Shown one piece after another: positions 44,668-64,000 of a stretch of 64,000 nucleotides of DNA. Below the pieces are notes generated by a model. That model saw only the letters and a program-made list of their open reading frames with translations, did not search any database and was not told the DNA's origin. Every line of letters begins with the position of its first letter. The stretch's first letter is position 1. The stretch lies in contig OZ026833.1 in assembly GCA_964023205.1 (NCBI GenBank), forward strand, positions 31,212,830-31,276,829, in the 5' to 3' direction. The position numbers and the translations under genes were made by a program. This stretch comes from Lutraria lutraria (Eukaryota; Mollusca; Bivalvia; Venerida; Mactridae).

Positions 44668-44850
44668 GTGAGAAAGTAGGCAGTTGCTTACGGAGGATGG
44701 GAGTCTAGTACAGGTTCTTCATGGTCACGATGATTAGGTGAACTGTCTGCCTCATATGACTACGACTGTTGAAAAGGGGCGTAAAACTCAATATAAACAA
44801 ACAAAAAACAAACAAAAAAATATATATATAAACAAACAAACAAACAAACA
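44668..44850 (+). mobile_element. 5'-truncated SINE, same body as at 55.4 kb
   Basis: Starts inside the body (GTGAGAAAGTAGGCAGTTGC), keeps GGAGGATGGGAGTCTAGTAC and the AAAC/CAAA tail, and has no tRNA head, as expected from incomplete reverse transcription. Confidence 0.85.
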
Positions 44851-46859
44851 TTTTGTATCGTCAGATTTGAATCGTAAATATAATCTTTAACGTGATGTGT
44901 ATATGCAACAAGATACAATGTAGGTATATAGTTTCATAAATCACGCGGCCGCTAGGTTAAACTTGTGCACATGCATGAACTTTCTCTTAGAAAGGAATTT
45001 GTTATTAATGTACAAAACTTGTCAAATTAATTAAATTCTTCAGTGTACAATGGTATTACAAAAAATAATGTTGCTTATTATGATAAACATGATTTATTTC
45101 GCATGTTTACTAGTAAAAAAGAAGAGAAAAAACGCGTGTTTACACGTTTAATTCAACCCGTGCCATGCGATGTACGGGACTGCGGTTCACCGTCGCCATT
45201 ACACTTAACAACACGATATGACATGATGCTCAAGTGTTTATTTTAACATCTTGCACACGTGATTTTTTAATTCTGACAACCCTGAATGCATTATGAAATA
45301 AATATACTGAGAAACAACATAAATTCGATGAAATCGTTGTAGTTTTTAAACCACAATAACAAAACCTTGTGTTTCAACTGTCCTGTATAATATAGAAATT
45401 ACCGCAAAATGCTAAAAAAATTACACTAGGCCTTTGCACAGCTGTTTTCTTGTGATTTTATTTGCGTTTAGAAATAAATAACTCCACGATAATAAAAATG
45501 AACTGTTTGCATTCATCAACTGCAGCTAATTAGTATACTTATCTTACAAAAATACCATATAACAAGTGAATGGACTTTAGATATATGTTTTCGTTCACTT
45601 TTTTAGCATGCCAATTATTTAGCAAAATCATACATACTAATGCAAAGCAAGGATTTCCCCTACTTCAAAAACTGAGAGTAGATTGGTGTAAAAACTAACA
45701 ACGATGGTGTAATACCCCTTAAATCATTATCATAACTAAACATCTTTAGAATTTTATCTTATATCACCTTATAAGATTGCAATTGAAGAAAACATGTATA
45801 AAAGATGTATTAGCATTAGCTTTTTTGTATAATGATTAGCTTTTAAGGTCTTCATCGGGTAAAGTTTGTCGCGAGAAATAGTTACTGAACTTAAAAGGTT
45901 AACTGTTCACGATAAAATATATTCTAGATCAACTATGTAGCGGCATTTCTTAGAAAATATACCAAAAACAATATCAGGCGACGCATGGTGTAAAATGCTT
46001 CAAGCAGACAATTTGTCCACAAAAAGAAACGTTGTAAACAGGATACATAAAATATAGTAATGGACATCTAACCAAATCTTAACATAGGGGCTTGTATATG
46101 GTCGAATGGATTGTATATAAGTCTAAATAGCCACATAGACAAAACCAAATGCTATCATTTAATTTATGTAATAGCTATATCGTATATACAAGTGTTACGA
46201 CTTCCAAAATGACTGTGTCCACTCCAAGTTTGTCAAGTGCAAATTTACTCTATTTTTGAAAAGCTACAGTAGAAGTATGATGATAGAATTATGATGAGTT
46301 AAGGCTTTTTTGGTAATTGAACGTAATTTGGTGACGCGTGACTTAAAATTGCAACCGGATAGTACGGTCACGGAAATAAAAGAGGATATTTTTTTTCTTC
46401 GTTATTATGAATTGAACAAAACTGTATTTGTTAAATTGTTATGTGTAGTATTGTGTATGTATGTAAATATATGATAAATGAAAGTTTGGTTCGTACCGCA
46501 TTCTTATGATTAGATATACATGTACCAACAGTTTAATGCACTACCTCCATATGCTTGAAGAAAAAGAAAAAATGGACGAATCAACAGAAATAGTACGAAT
46601 CAGTTTCGGGCGAATCGAGGAAAAAAACGAATTGACACTAGAACGAATCATGTGAAAATACGAAACGACTTGAGACGCATCAAGTAAAATGGTAGGAAAT
46701 GCCTTTATACGACTTTAGGTCGACCAATATACACACAGGGCATGTGCGTCTTTGCAGTAGGCCTACCATTATTTGTACGTTACAACGAAGCACAAACAAC
46801 TTCAATCATGTGCAATACCGGACGGCGATTTTTTGGCGATAAAGAAATTGGCAAACGTA
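44851..46859. other. Intergenic region, no recognised gene
   Basis: AT-rich. Only short chance frames. A stretch at 46570-46690 repeats ACGAATC-like words (GACGAATCAA, TACGAATCAG, GCGAATCGAG) without a fixed period. Confidence 0.5.
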
Positions 46860-47020
46860 TTTGGCATTTAGGAGGAGGAAGGTAATGTACCCGATGCGGG
46901 GGTCGAACCCGCGATCCCCCTGCTTACAAGTCAGATGATCTACCAACTGAGCTAATCGGGCTGGGGAACATGCTAGCCAATTTATAAATATAAATACAAT
47001 ACACCACACCGCTACACATA
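46860..47020 (-). mobile_element. GTAGCGGTGTGGT SINE, nearly intact Thr-TGT-like tRNA head
   Basis: Minus strand: leader GTAGCGGTGTGGTGTATTGT, tRNA-like 46961-46889 with acceptor GCCCGAT/ATCGGGT, loop CTTGTAA (TGT), T-arm GCGGGTTCGACCCCCGC perfectly paired, then a TTACCTTCCTCCTCC tail. One mismatch is seen in each of the D and anticodon stems. A tRNA finder may call it tRNA-Thr; the shared leader and tail say SINE. Confidence 0.75.
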
Positions 47021-48614
47021 TAATGTACAAAGAATGGTATCAAACATGGTATATATATATCGGCCATTTAGTTATTCATCATTGAACAGTTTTAGTGTGG
47101 AAATCTGTACCCTGCCCATGTCAAGTTTCAAACTGCATCTCTAGCGTATGCCACGGGCCATGCACTTTACGAATGCGAAATTAACGTTCCACAGTTTAAT
47201 GATAATACATATAACAACCGAAATCCTTTTACATAATAAAAAATAAAATACCTAGTCAATTGATCGTGTGAAGAGCTGTCCAGTAGAATGACCAATTACG
47301 CATCATAACACAGTTTTACATATAACGCGCACGAGATTTTCGTGCGCTGTGGTAGCTATATATAAAACACCTTTAGTAATATGCTACGCGAAAAGCTATC
47401 AACTCTCGAGCAACGTGGAATTACAAGAATAAATTGTCCCAGTACGAACACAGTGACTGGAATCATGATCGTGCGACAATAATTAACAGTTATTTATACA
47501 GTCATTTTCATAGTACATGTACTTAAAAAAACGCACCAATAACCACATTACTTGTCTAGGAGCCAGTACAATACCTATTAAAATGGACATTTGGTTTCAT
47601 CCATATACAGTCTCTCATGCAGAAAGGGCGACAATTTCCTGATAACAATTTACTGATCAGCAATTAACATTGGCCACATTTATTGTTATTTATATGTTCA
47701 AGCTTGTTGAAAGTTTAAAGCATTGTGAATAATAATAAAATATTCATTTTTCAATATATATACACAACTGTATGAATGAAACATTCGAAATTTACTGCCA
47801 CAATGTAACATACAACAGCTACAAAAATATTGGGTTTACATGGCCAGGGGTGCTATAATATTATTACATGTTCATTTATCATTGAATAAATTCTCGGAGC
47901 TACATTTCAGTTGTCCAACATATACATTTTTTTTTCATTAAAAATCTGCGGAAATTTCCGTGGATCAGTTGAATTAACTTTAAATTAACGCGTCGTGAGT
48001 TGATCGCGTTACAGAATGTTCGCCATTTTAAAAAGGCTAGAAACACTGAACTAATAGTTAAAATAATCAAGTTATTAATAAATATTATATGGTATATCCC
48101 ATAAAATTCAAAATATAAACGATAACTAATAAAAAGATTGCATTGGTATTTGCGCAATAACGCTCATAGGATTCCATAATGAAGAAATGAACTTGTCATT
48201 ATATGACGTCATATGATTTCGTCTTTATGACCACATTATTTGTTATTACTAAAGTTGGACATAGCATATGTGTTAAACTCAGACACCTTTTGGTAAAACT
48301 AGAGGTTCACAGTATCTCCCAAAAACACACATAAGAGGAAAGCACTTAACATTAATATTCATAATTAACGTATGACCGTATTATGCAAGAAGATCAAACA
48401 GCTTTATGAATAATAAAAGTATCGCTACACTCCTAAATAATCCCGAAAACTTCCTTTATTCTGCAAAATTTAATGCAAAATCCAAACTGACTGTGTTGGG
48501 TATCGAACGCTTTATAGTTGCTAAATAACTGTTACAGTAGTACATGCATTTATATGTTTGTAATCTCCTTATTCGTATGTAAGCTCTCTCCTATTATGAC
48601 TTTTCAAATTATTA
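47021..48614. other. Intergenic region, nothing recognised
   Basis: AT-rich unique-looking sequence. No frame with family similarity, no tandem structure seen. Confidence 0.5.
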
Positions 48615-48866
48615 CCCGGGTTAATCTGAAAACGTTTTCAAAACACCCCCGGGAGTAATCTGAAAACGTTTTTAAAGCGCCCCCGGGTGACCTGAAAACG
48701 TTTTTAGATTACCGGGTAGGGCATTTGAAAATGGAGGGGATAATCTCAAAACGTTTTAATTGAACCCCTCCCGGTAACTTTAAAACGTTTTCAAATCCCG
48801 GGGGTAATCTAATAACGTTTTAAGTTATCGGGGGGTAACTTGAAACGGGGGGAGTTTGAAAACGTT
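48615..48866. repeat. Array of alternating AACGTT and CCCGGG palindromes
   Basis: Seven AACGTT cores (first bases 48631, 48665, 48697, 48750, 48784, 48814, 48861), mostly as AAAACGTTTT. They alternate with C/G runs such as CCCGGG or CGGGGGG and with TAATCT. Spacing is mostly 30-34 bp. The units are clearly related but too diverged for a simple satellite. Confidence 0.85.
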
Positions 48867-50740
48867 ACACCGGTATTGATTCGTTATATTCATTTTTCAC
48901 ACCACAATAAAAGCTGTGATTAAGTAATATTCGTACACCAGGAAAAGGCTTATTTTTTAATGATGACTTTTGAGTTAAAAGCAAAAATTGGTTTACTGAA
49001 CTTCTACAGCCACTGACTTTTCGGCGAAATTTACACACTTCATTGTCGAGTGACAAACCGTCGTCACGTATCTGAAATTAATCTGATTTAGTTCAGTATT
49101 CGATAAATGTGACAATAAAGAAAATAAAATTTATTAGCGGTGTACGAGTACGTGTCAAATGAAAATAATGGTGTGTAATTCACAATAATAGTTTTCGTAC
49201 ATCGATGTCTTCATGATCAAGTTAAAGTATAAATCAGACGATCAACCTTAGATAAAACAACCAAATTTGATGAATATTGCTCCAACCAAACGTTGTCTTT
49301 ATGTGCAGAAGGATTGACGTCATTTTGGCATGGTATGACTTTAGGAAACGTTACGATACTGAAAAAAGTAGCCTGAAAAGGTATAGATTTGTTTCTCTTA
49401 ATGTGTAGATAAATGAATGTTGTTCATAATGTTAATTTTTGAAAAAGTTCTATCGCGGCGTTTTAGCTACATTTGCATTTATCTGAATATTTTACGTCGA
49501 AAAAACGTTCCCATAATGACGTTTTAACGTCGATTAACTTGATTTCCGACACGCCGGGTGGTCATGGATATTCAAAGCATTGATGATGATCACTCGTTAG
49601 ACCACAGCATTCACTCATCCGCAAAGTTCGGATTTTCAATTTATGACAATTTATAGCAAAGCTACAAGGGGAAAAGTACAACGAGTCGTTCACATAGCTG
49701 GTGCCGCTAGATGGCGGTTTAAAGACGTTTAGTTGCTAGGTTACCGACGTCAAACTGTAAAAAGAACAATATTTTCGTAAGCGCTGCTACTTCAGGAATA
49801 ATTCGTCCAAATTTCATGCCATTCCAACAAACTTTCTTTTTTGCCGAGCAACACCGCGAACTACCTTAATTCTAATACTGTCATAATAAATGTGTATAGT
49901 TTTGGAAACCTTAGAGCATCCCCTTTACAATGATACTATGTTTTTTAAAGTCGGTTGAAAAATATTGTTTTTATTATAAACACTTTTATCTTTTTCGGGT
50001 TTTACTTAAACTTTTCCGCGTGTTTTCCGGACATTTTCCGCGTTTTACACTTCGCCCGGAAGACCGGTTTTTAAACTGCGCAAGCTCTTTAACAACGGAG
50101 ATAAAATTGTCAGTGTCATGTGATCCGCCCTCAGCGAATGTAAACAATGATAAATGGGTAGGTGAACACTATTTGCACTCGTATTGAAAAAAAGACGCGC
50201 ATTTTATTACAGTCTCATTCTCATAATATTTGGTATGCATTCATACGCACATGCATTTCTCCAGTTGGCAAAAATATGTCACTATAAGTCCAATGTTGAA
50301 TTTGTACCATTATTATTATAATAATTTGTTATGTGAAATAGTTTTAACTGTTTAATCAAAGACCTATAGGTCTTTGGTTTAATTGACCCAACGGTTTTGA
50401 ACATATCAGATACATCATAGTATGCAGTAATTTAATGTTGTTATATCATTGCACTTGCACTGAATTATTTCCTGAAATTTGCGTCAAATGATTTAATCGA
50501 GTAACTAGTAACTAGATTTAAATTACAATGTAGCAACTATTAAAGTCTCATTAGCTTTTTGCTATAAAAAATATGCAAAAAACTAGCAATTGCTGATATT
50601 ATCCCAAGATAATAATTACTGACAATATGAGCCCTTTTATTCGAAAAAAAAACACACTCATTTCGCTGTGAATTTTGCTTTTGTAAACTGGAGATATATA
50701 GGGCGCGTGACGTCACTTTATGACGTGTGCATAACTAACT
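48867..50740. other. Intergenic region, no supported gene
   Basis: A minus-strand frame (stop near 48868, acceptor-like TTAATTTCAG near 49073) could be a terminal exon of about 68 codons, but I do not recognise it. The 49.5-50.2 kb part is somewhat richer in CpG. A CRE-like TGACGTCA is at 50708. Confidence 0.4.
50357..50376. repeat. 20-bp perfect palindrome
   Basis: CAAAGACCTA and its reverse complement TAGGTCTTTG are adjacent. Intergenic. Confidence 0.85.
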
Positions 50741-50875
50741 GTAGCGGTGTGGTATATTGTATTATAAATGATTAGCTCAGTTGGTAGAGCATCTGACTTG
50801 CAAGCAGGAGGTCGCGGGTTCGAGCCCGCATCGGGTACATTTATATATTTTTCTCCTCCTATTACATTTGGTGCC
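50741..50875 (+). mobile_element. GTAGCGGTGTGGT SINE, first of a pair
   Basis: Leader GTAGCGGTGTGGTATATTGT, tRNA-like part with GATTAGCTCAGTTGGTAGAG, loop CTTGCAA and box B GGGTTCGAGCCC, then TTCTCCTCCTATTACATT. The first acceptor strand is degraded. Confidence 0.8.
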
Positions 50876-50990
50876 GTGAGTGTGTGACTAACCTTGGAAT
50901 CCTAGAGCTAGGGTGAATAGCTGGGTTAGTTTAAAGAGCCTGTGGTTGTCGCGATTAATTTACATTGAATAAAAAGGAAGGAAGGAGGAA

Positions 50991-51130
50991 TGTAGCAGTG
51001 TGGTAAATTGTATAATAAATTGGCTGGGATATACACCCGCCCGATTAGCTCAGTTGGTAGAGCATCTGACTTGCAAGCAGGAGGTCGCGAGTTCGAGCCC
51101 CGCATTGGGTACATTATTTTCCTCCCTTTA
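50991..51130 (+). mobile_element. GTAGCGGTGTGGT SINE, second of a pair
   Basis: Leader TGTAGCAGTGTGGTAAATTG and tRNA-like part 51039-51110 (GCCCGATTAGCTCAGTTGGT, loop CTTGCAA, anticodon TGC), then ATTTTCCTCCC. It follows the first copy by about 115 bp in the same direction. Confidence 0.8.
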
Positions 51131-54100
51131 AAATTCAATCAATTCTTTAAACCAAACATGTATGTATAGGTCTTTGATGATGATGTATGCATTACCTTGC
51201 AGTTCATTGTCAAAGTCAGTTGTTCTTGAAAAGCTTACAGATAAACAGCTCCAGCTGAGTCGTGTTTGTTCTCCTATTCAACAGACAAAATTCCATTGAA
51301 AATGTGTATACTAAAATCAACATGACCTTAAATATACCTTCAACAGACAAAAGGTGTTGAATATTGTGCCAATGTCTCAGACTACCCCTAATTTCAACAT
51401 TTTCCTCGTAATACATTGTATTAAGTCTGAAGTGTTTTGGAAACCATGTGAAATGATCTGCTAAAATAGATGTATGAAGAAGCATCATAAGCTGTTGACT
51501 TAGAAAGAGGACAATTCCATAATTAAAATGGTCAACAAGACTAAAAAGAACAAACCAATTTAGTTAATGGTACTCATAGCTGCTTTTTTAGCTTCTCAGT
51601 AATCTGAGATAATTTTGTTTAACATGTAAACCCTTGAGGCCAGAATAATTTACCATTATTGGTATTTATCCTCTAACACTTGATGATTTATTAAATGTCA
51701 ATTCACCATGATTGCCTATAAGTAGAAATATTGAAATTATTTCGACCCGACTATCCAATTATTTGTTTTAGGGGTCCATTGAACACCAAATAACACACAT
51801 ACATGTATGTTTATTTCTAATATTTTGATTATCACCACATAATGTACCTTCAACTGCAGGTTTATCTTATATTTATGATTAATATTGAAATTTGTGGCCT
51901 ATTTTCATTTTTGAATAAAGCAGAAGTATATAGCTAGATGTTCAAGGACCCAATTTCATCCATAATCTTTATCCTTTATATTGAAAATCACAATAAAAAA
52001 ATGGTTAGTAGGTTACACTAGCAGGATTATCACGTGTGTATGCAAGCATTTGTTGAATTTTTATTAATATTTTTTTATAAAAAAAAGACTTAACTTTGAA
52101 TCTTTATTGCAATATATCTCTGTGTATTTATAATTGTAAACATACACAAATGAAATAAAAACACTTAAATGATAATGTTTAATTAGTTTGGCTTTGATAA
52201 AGACCTTCTACGACACACTGTGTCACTGTTTTATATTATGTGTTTCACTAGCTTCACAAACTCTTCCACCTTCCACGATGTAATGTTTATCAGTTAACAC
52301 TCCTATGATGCCAATCACTGATAAGCCACGCCTACTTGTCCAGTAGCATGCCTCTCTGATAGTACCATACAAGTAGTATAATTATGACCTTAGTGTTGAC
52401 AAGGACTTATATACGTATATAAGTCCTTGGTTCTGAACAGTGCAGCAGTAGTATATAAATAATATCTTGTGTCGTAATCATTAAGTCCTTACCACCACCA
52501 CCTATAAGACGTTTCAACAAATATTACACACTCCTGCCACTGATTGAACTTGAACTTTAATTATTTTGTCCACTTGTTAAGAAAGAAACAAGACCAACAA
52601 TATGTTTATACTGCAAGATTATATATTTTGAAAAACTTAAAACATTAAAATACTACAACTGTTCATGTTCTATGTACCAACCTGCTTTGGCTGACAATAA
52701 TGTAAATTATTACCCAACGCATTATATAAATGTTAGTTCATTATTTTTTGCTGTTTTACCAAAAAAGTTACATATTTGCCAGGATTTGTAATTTGCGAAC
52801 TATTGACTGGTCAACAGTTTTGAGTCTGACTGCATGATGTTGACTGCCTCGATATCATTCGTAAAGTGCAGTACATTCTGTCAAACTTGACGATTGCAAG
52901 TGTTTATATGATTCTGATTTCTGCAAGCACTTAATTATATGATCCTACGGCCTTGTGGCAACAGTTCAAAAGTCACCCCTTCACCTTGGGACCACAGTTT
53001 TGACTCTTCCACAAATGCACACGAAATAATTGTATAATCTGACACAGTGTTAAGTACTATACATTTACATGCTTAACCTTCATGATTTTGAAGTGGCTAT
53101 TCATAGATGATAGAATGCTGGACTTATACTTTAGAAGTCATGAGTTCTAATCATGTGTGTTCATGTGTGCTAGCTGAGTCATAACCGTCTCATAAAGATC
53201 TATTAAGATTGTCAAAGTCCAGTTGAGAGGCTGCAGTTGGTTTTTGAAATAACAATGAAACAGTCTTGAGGAGTTATTAAATAACTATAATTTGTAAAAA
53301 TGAAGGTCATAAAACATAAAAGTTAAAGCATACATGCTTGGAATGTACTGTTAATTCAATGGGAAGATGTGAATACTATACAGGAATTATTGTTGTTAAT
53401 GGATATATTATTGTGCATTATTTAGAGCTGTCAGTTAAGTCTTGTTTATCCAACACAGTTTTCAGAATAAACATATCGGTGTTATTGAAATAGAATGCGT
53501 TGATAATTTCTTTTGACTCTTATTATTGTCCTTAATATATGGGAAAAATTAGACAATTTCAATCAATGCTGTATAGCTGTATTCTATAATTATTCAAAAT
53601 CGTTTCAAACAGATTTTCTTTCCTGTTGTGTTATTATACATTCTACAAGAATAAAATTGCATTACATCACTTTTGTTTGTGCTTTCCAACTTATACTTTA
53701 TGAGTTCTTATTATTTGATATTGAAATAAAGGTTACTATCCATGAAGAAAACACTGTACATAGTTCCCACATCTACAATATTTACCTCCCTTGGTGGTCA
53801 TCTTTGTTGGCAAATTCAACAAGCATTGATAGAAGATATTTATGTTTTTGTTTTGATAATTCTAAATACATGATATAAATATATGACAACTACATTTTCT
53901 TAAACCTGATGTACTTATGGCCTTAACAGCTTCATTATTAAGTTATCTTTTATAAATTGGGTTGTGTAATGACCAATTTTCTTATTTTTTCTATTAAGCA
54001 TATCAGAAATTTGCCCACTAAGATGGCTGCCAAGGGAGGTTAATATTGTAGATATGGGAACTATGTATAGTCAATTCTCTACTGTATCACCTGTGTACAT

Positions 54101-54166
54101 TTTAGTAATGTTTTACTGTCACAATGTTACTTTTCTAACAAAGTATTATTTTCTATTCTTATTCAG
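51131..54166. other. Intergenic region upstream of the TMEM144 start exon
   Basis: AT-rich, with the 28-bp palindrome at 52401. The TMEM144 5' non-coding exon may lie here or further upstream; I cannot place it. Confidence 0.5.
52401..52428. repeat. 28-bp perfect palindrome
   Basis: AAGGACTTATATAC and its exact reverse complement GTATATAAGTCCTT are adjacent with no spacer. Intergenic, 1.7 kb upstream of the TMEM144 start exon. Confidence 0.9.

Positions 54167-64000
<9,834 letters not shown>

Noticed and set aside
44801..44850. CRISPR-like or other short regular repeats (AAAC)n
   Set aside because: Simple A-rich tail of a SINE; no spacers anywhere in the window.
51039..51110. Functional tRNA-Ala (TGC)
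   Set aside because: The shared non-tRNA leader and tail in four copies, and stem mismatches, indicate a SINE head.
50926..51138. Minus-strand frame MNFKGRKIMYPMRGSNSRPPA
   Set aside because: This is the reverse complement of a tRNA-headed SINE. The 'GSNSRPPACKSDALPTEL' type peptide is a classic false translation of tRNA box sequences. The same holds near 23.3 and 46.9 kb.
53513..53878. 121-codon plus-strand frame upstream of TMEM144
   Set aside because: Composition is typical of AT-rich noncoding DNA (Ile/Tyr/Phe/His-rich), with no domain and no link to the TMEM144 start exon.

Overview
The window is animal nuclear DNA, AT-rich, with two intron-rich protein genes embedded in dispersed repeats. 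The organism is most likely a bivalve mollusc. Reasons are the style of the repeats (tRNA-headed SINEs, tandem units of about 160 bp that end in GACG microsatellite and a short CCCCC/GGGGG hairpin, like the bivalve 'pearl' elements) and the secreted thioester protein, which has the length and layout of molluscan TEPs. I cannot name a species.

Region 1 (about 0.7-42.2 kb, minus strand) is one gene for a secreted thioester-containing protein of the alpha-2-macroglobulin/complement C3/CD109 superfamily. I could join 35 coding exons; every neighbouring pair agrees in reading phase and has GT/AG borders. The spliced frame runs from a signal peptide to a stop and gives 1,464 residues. It keeps the thioester motif GCGEQ (Cys953-Gln956) and a downstream histidine (His1071) at the spacing expected for the catalytic His. 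The bait (hypervariable) part lies in two exons at 23.5 and 21.0 kb, which are surrounded by minisatellites.

The introns of this gene carry most of the repeats: a decayed Tc1-like transposon with a probable intron in its transposase (32.1-33.7 kb), a 740-bp inverted repeat (28.6-29.4 kb), a TTAA-flanked MITE (18.2-18.6 kb), several TA/CAGT-ended MITEs, two arrays of units of about 160 bp (5.3-6.2 and 25.0-26.3 kb), SINEs and a LINE remnant.

Region 2 (42.2-54.1 kb) has no gene I can support. It holds SINE copies (including a twin pair at 50.7-51.1 kb), an odd array of alternating AACGTT and CCCGGG palindromes (48.6-48.9 kb) and several perfect short palindromes. The first, non-coding exons and promoters of both genes probably lie here: both start-codon exons begin at a splice acceptor just upstream of the ATG.

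Region 3 (54.2 kb to the window end, plus strand) is a TMEM144-family multipass membrane protein gene. Nine coding exons (389 residues) are present, and the last part lies beyond the window.

The two genes are head-to-head, about 12 kb apart, and show no functional link: one product is a secreted innate-immune protein, the other a membrane transporter-like protein. I found no convincing unknown coding system. The most unusual things are the structure around the bait exons, the intron-bearing transposase and the palindrome array.
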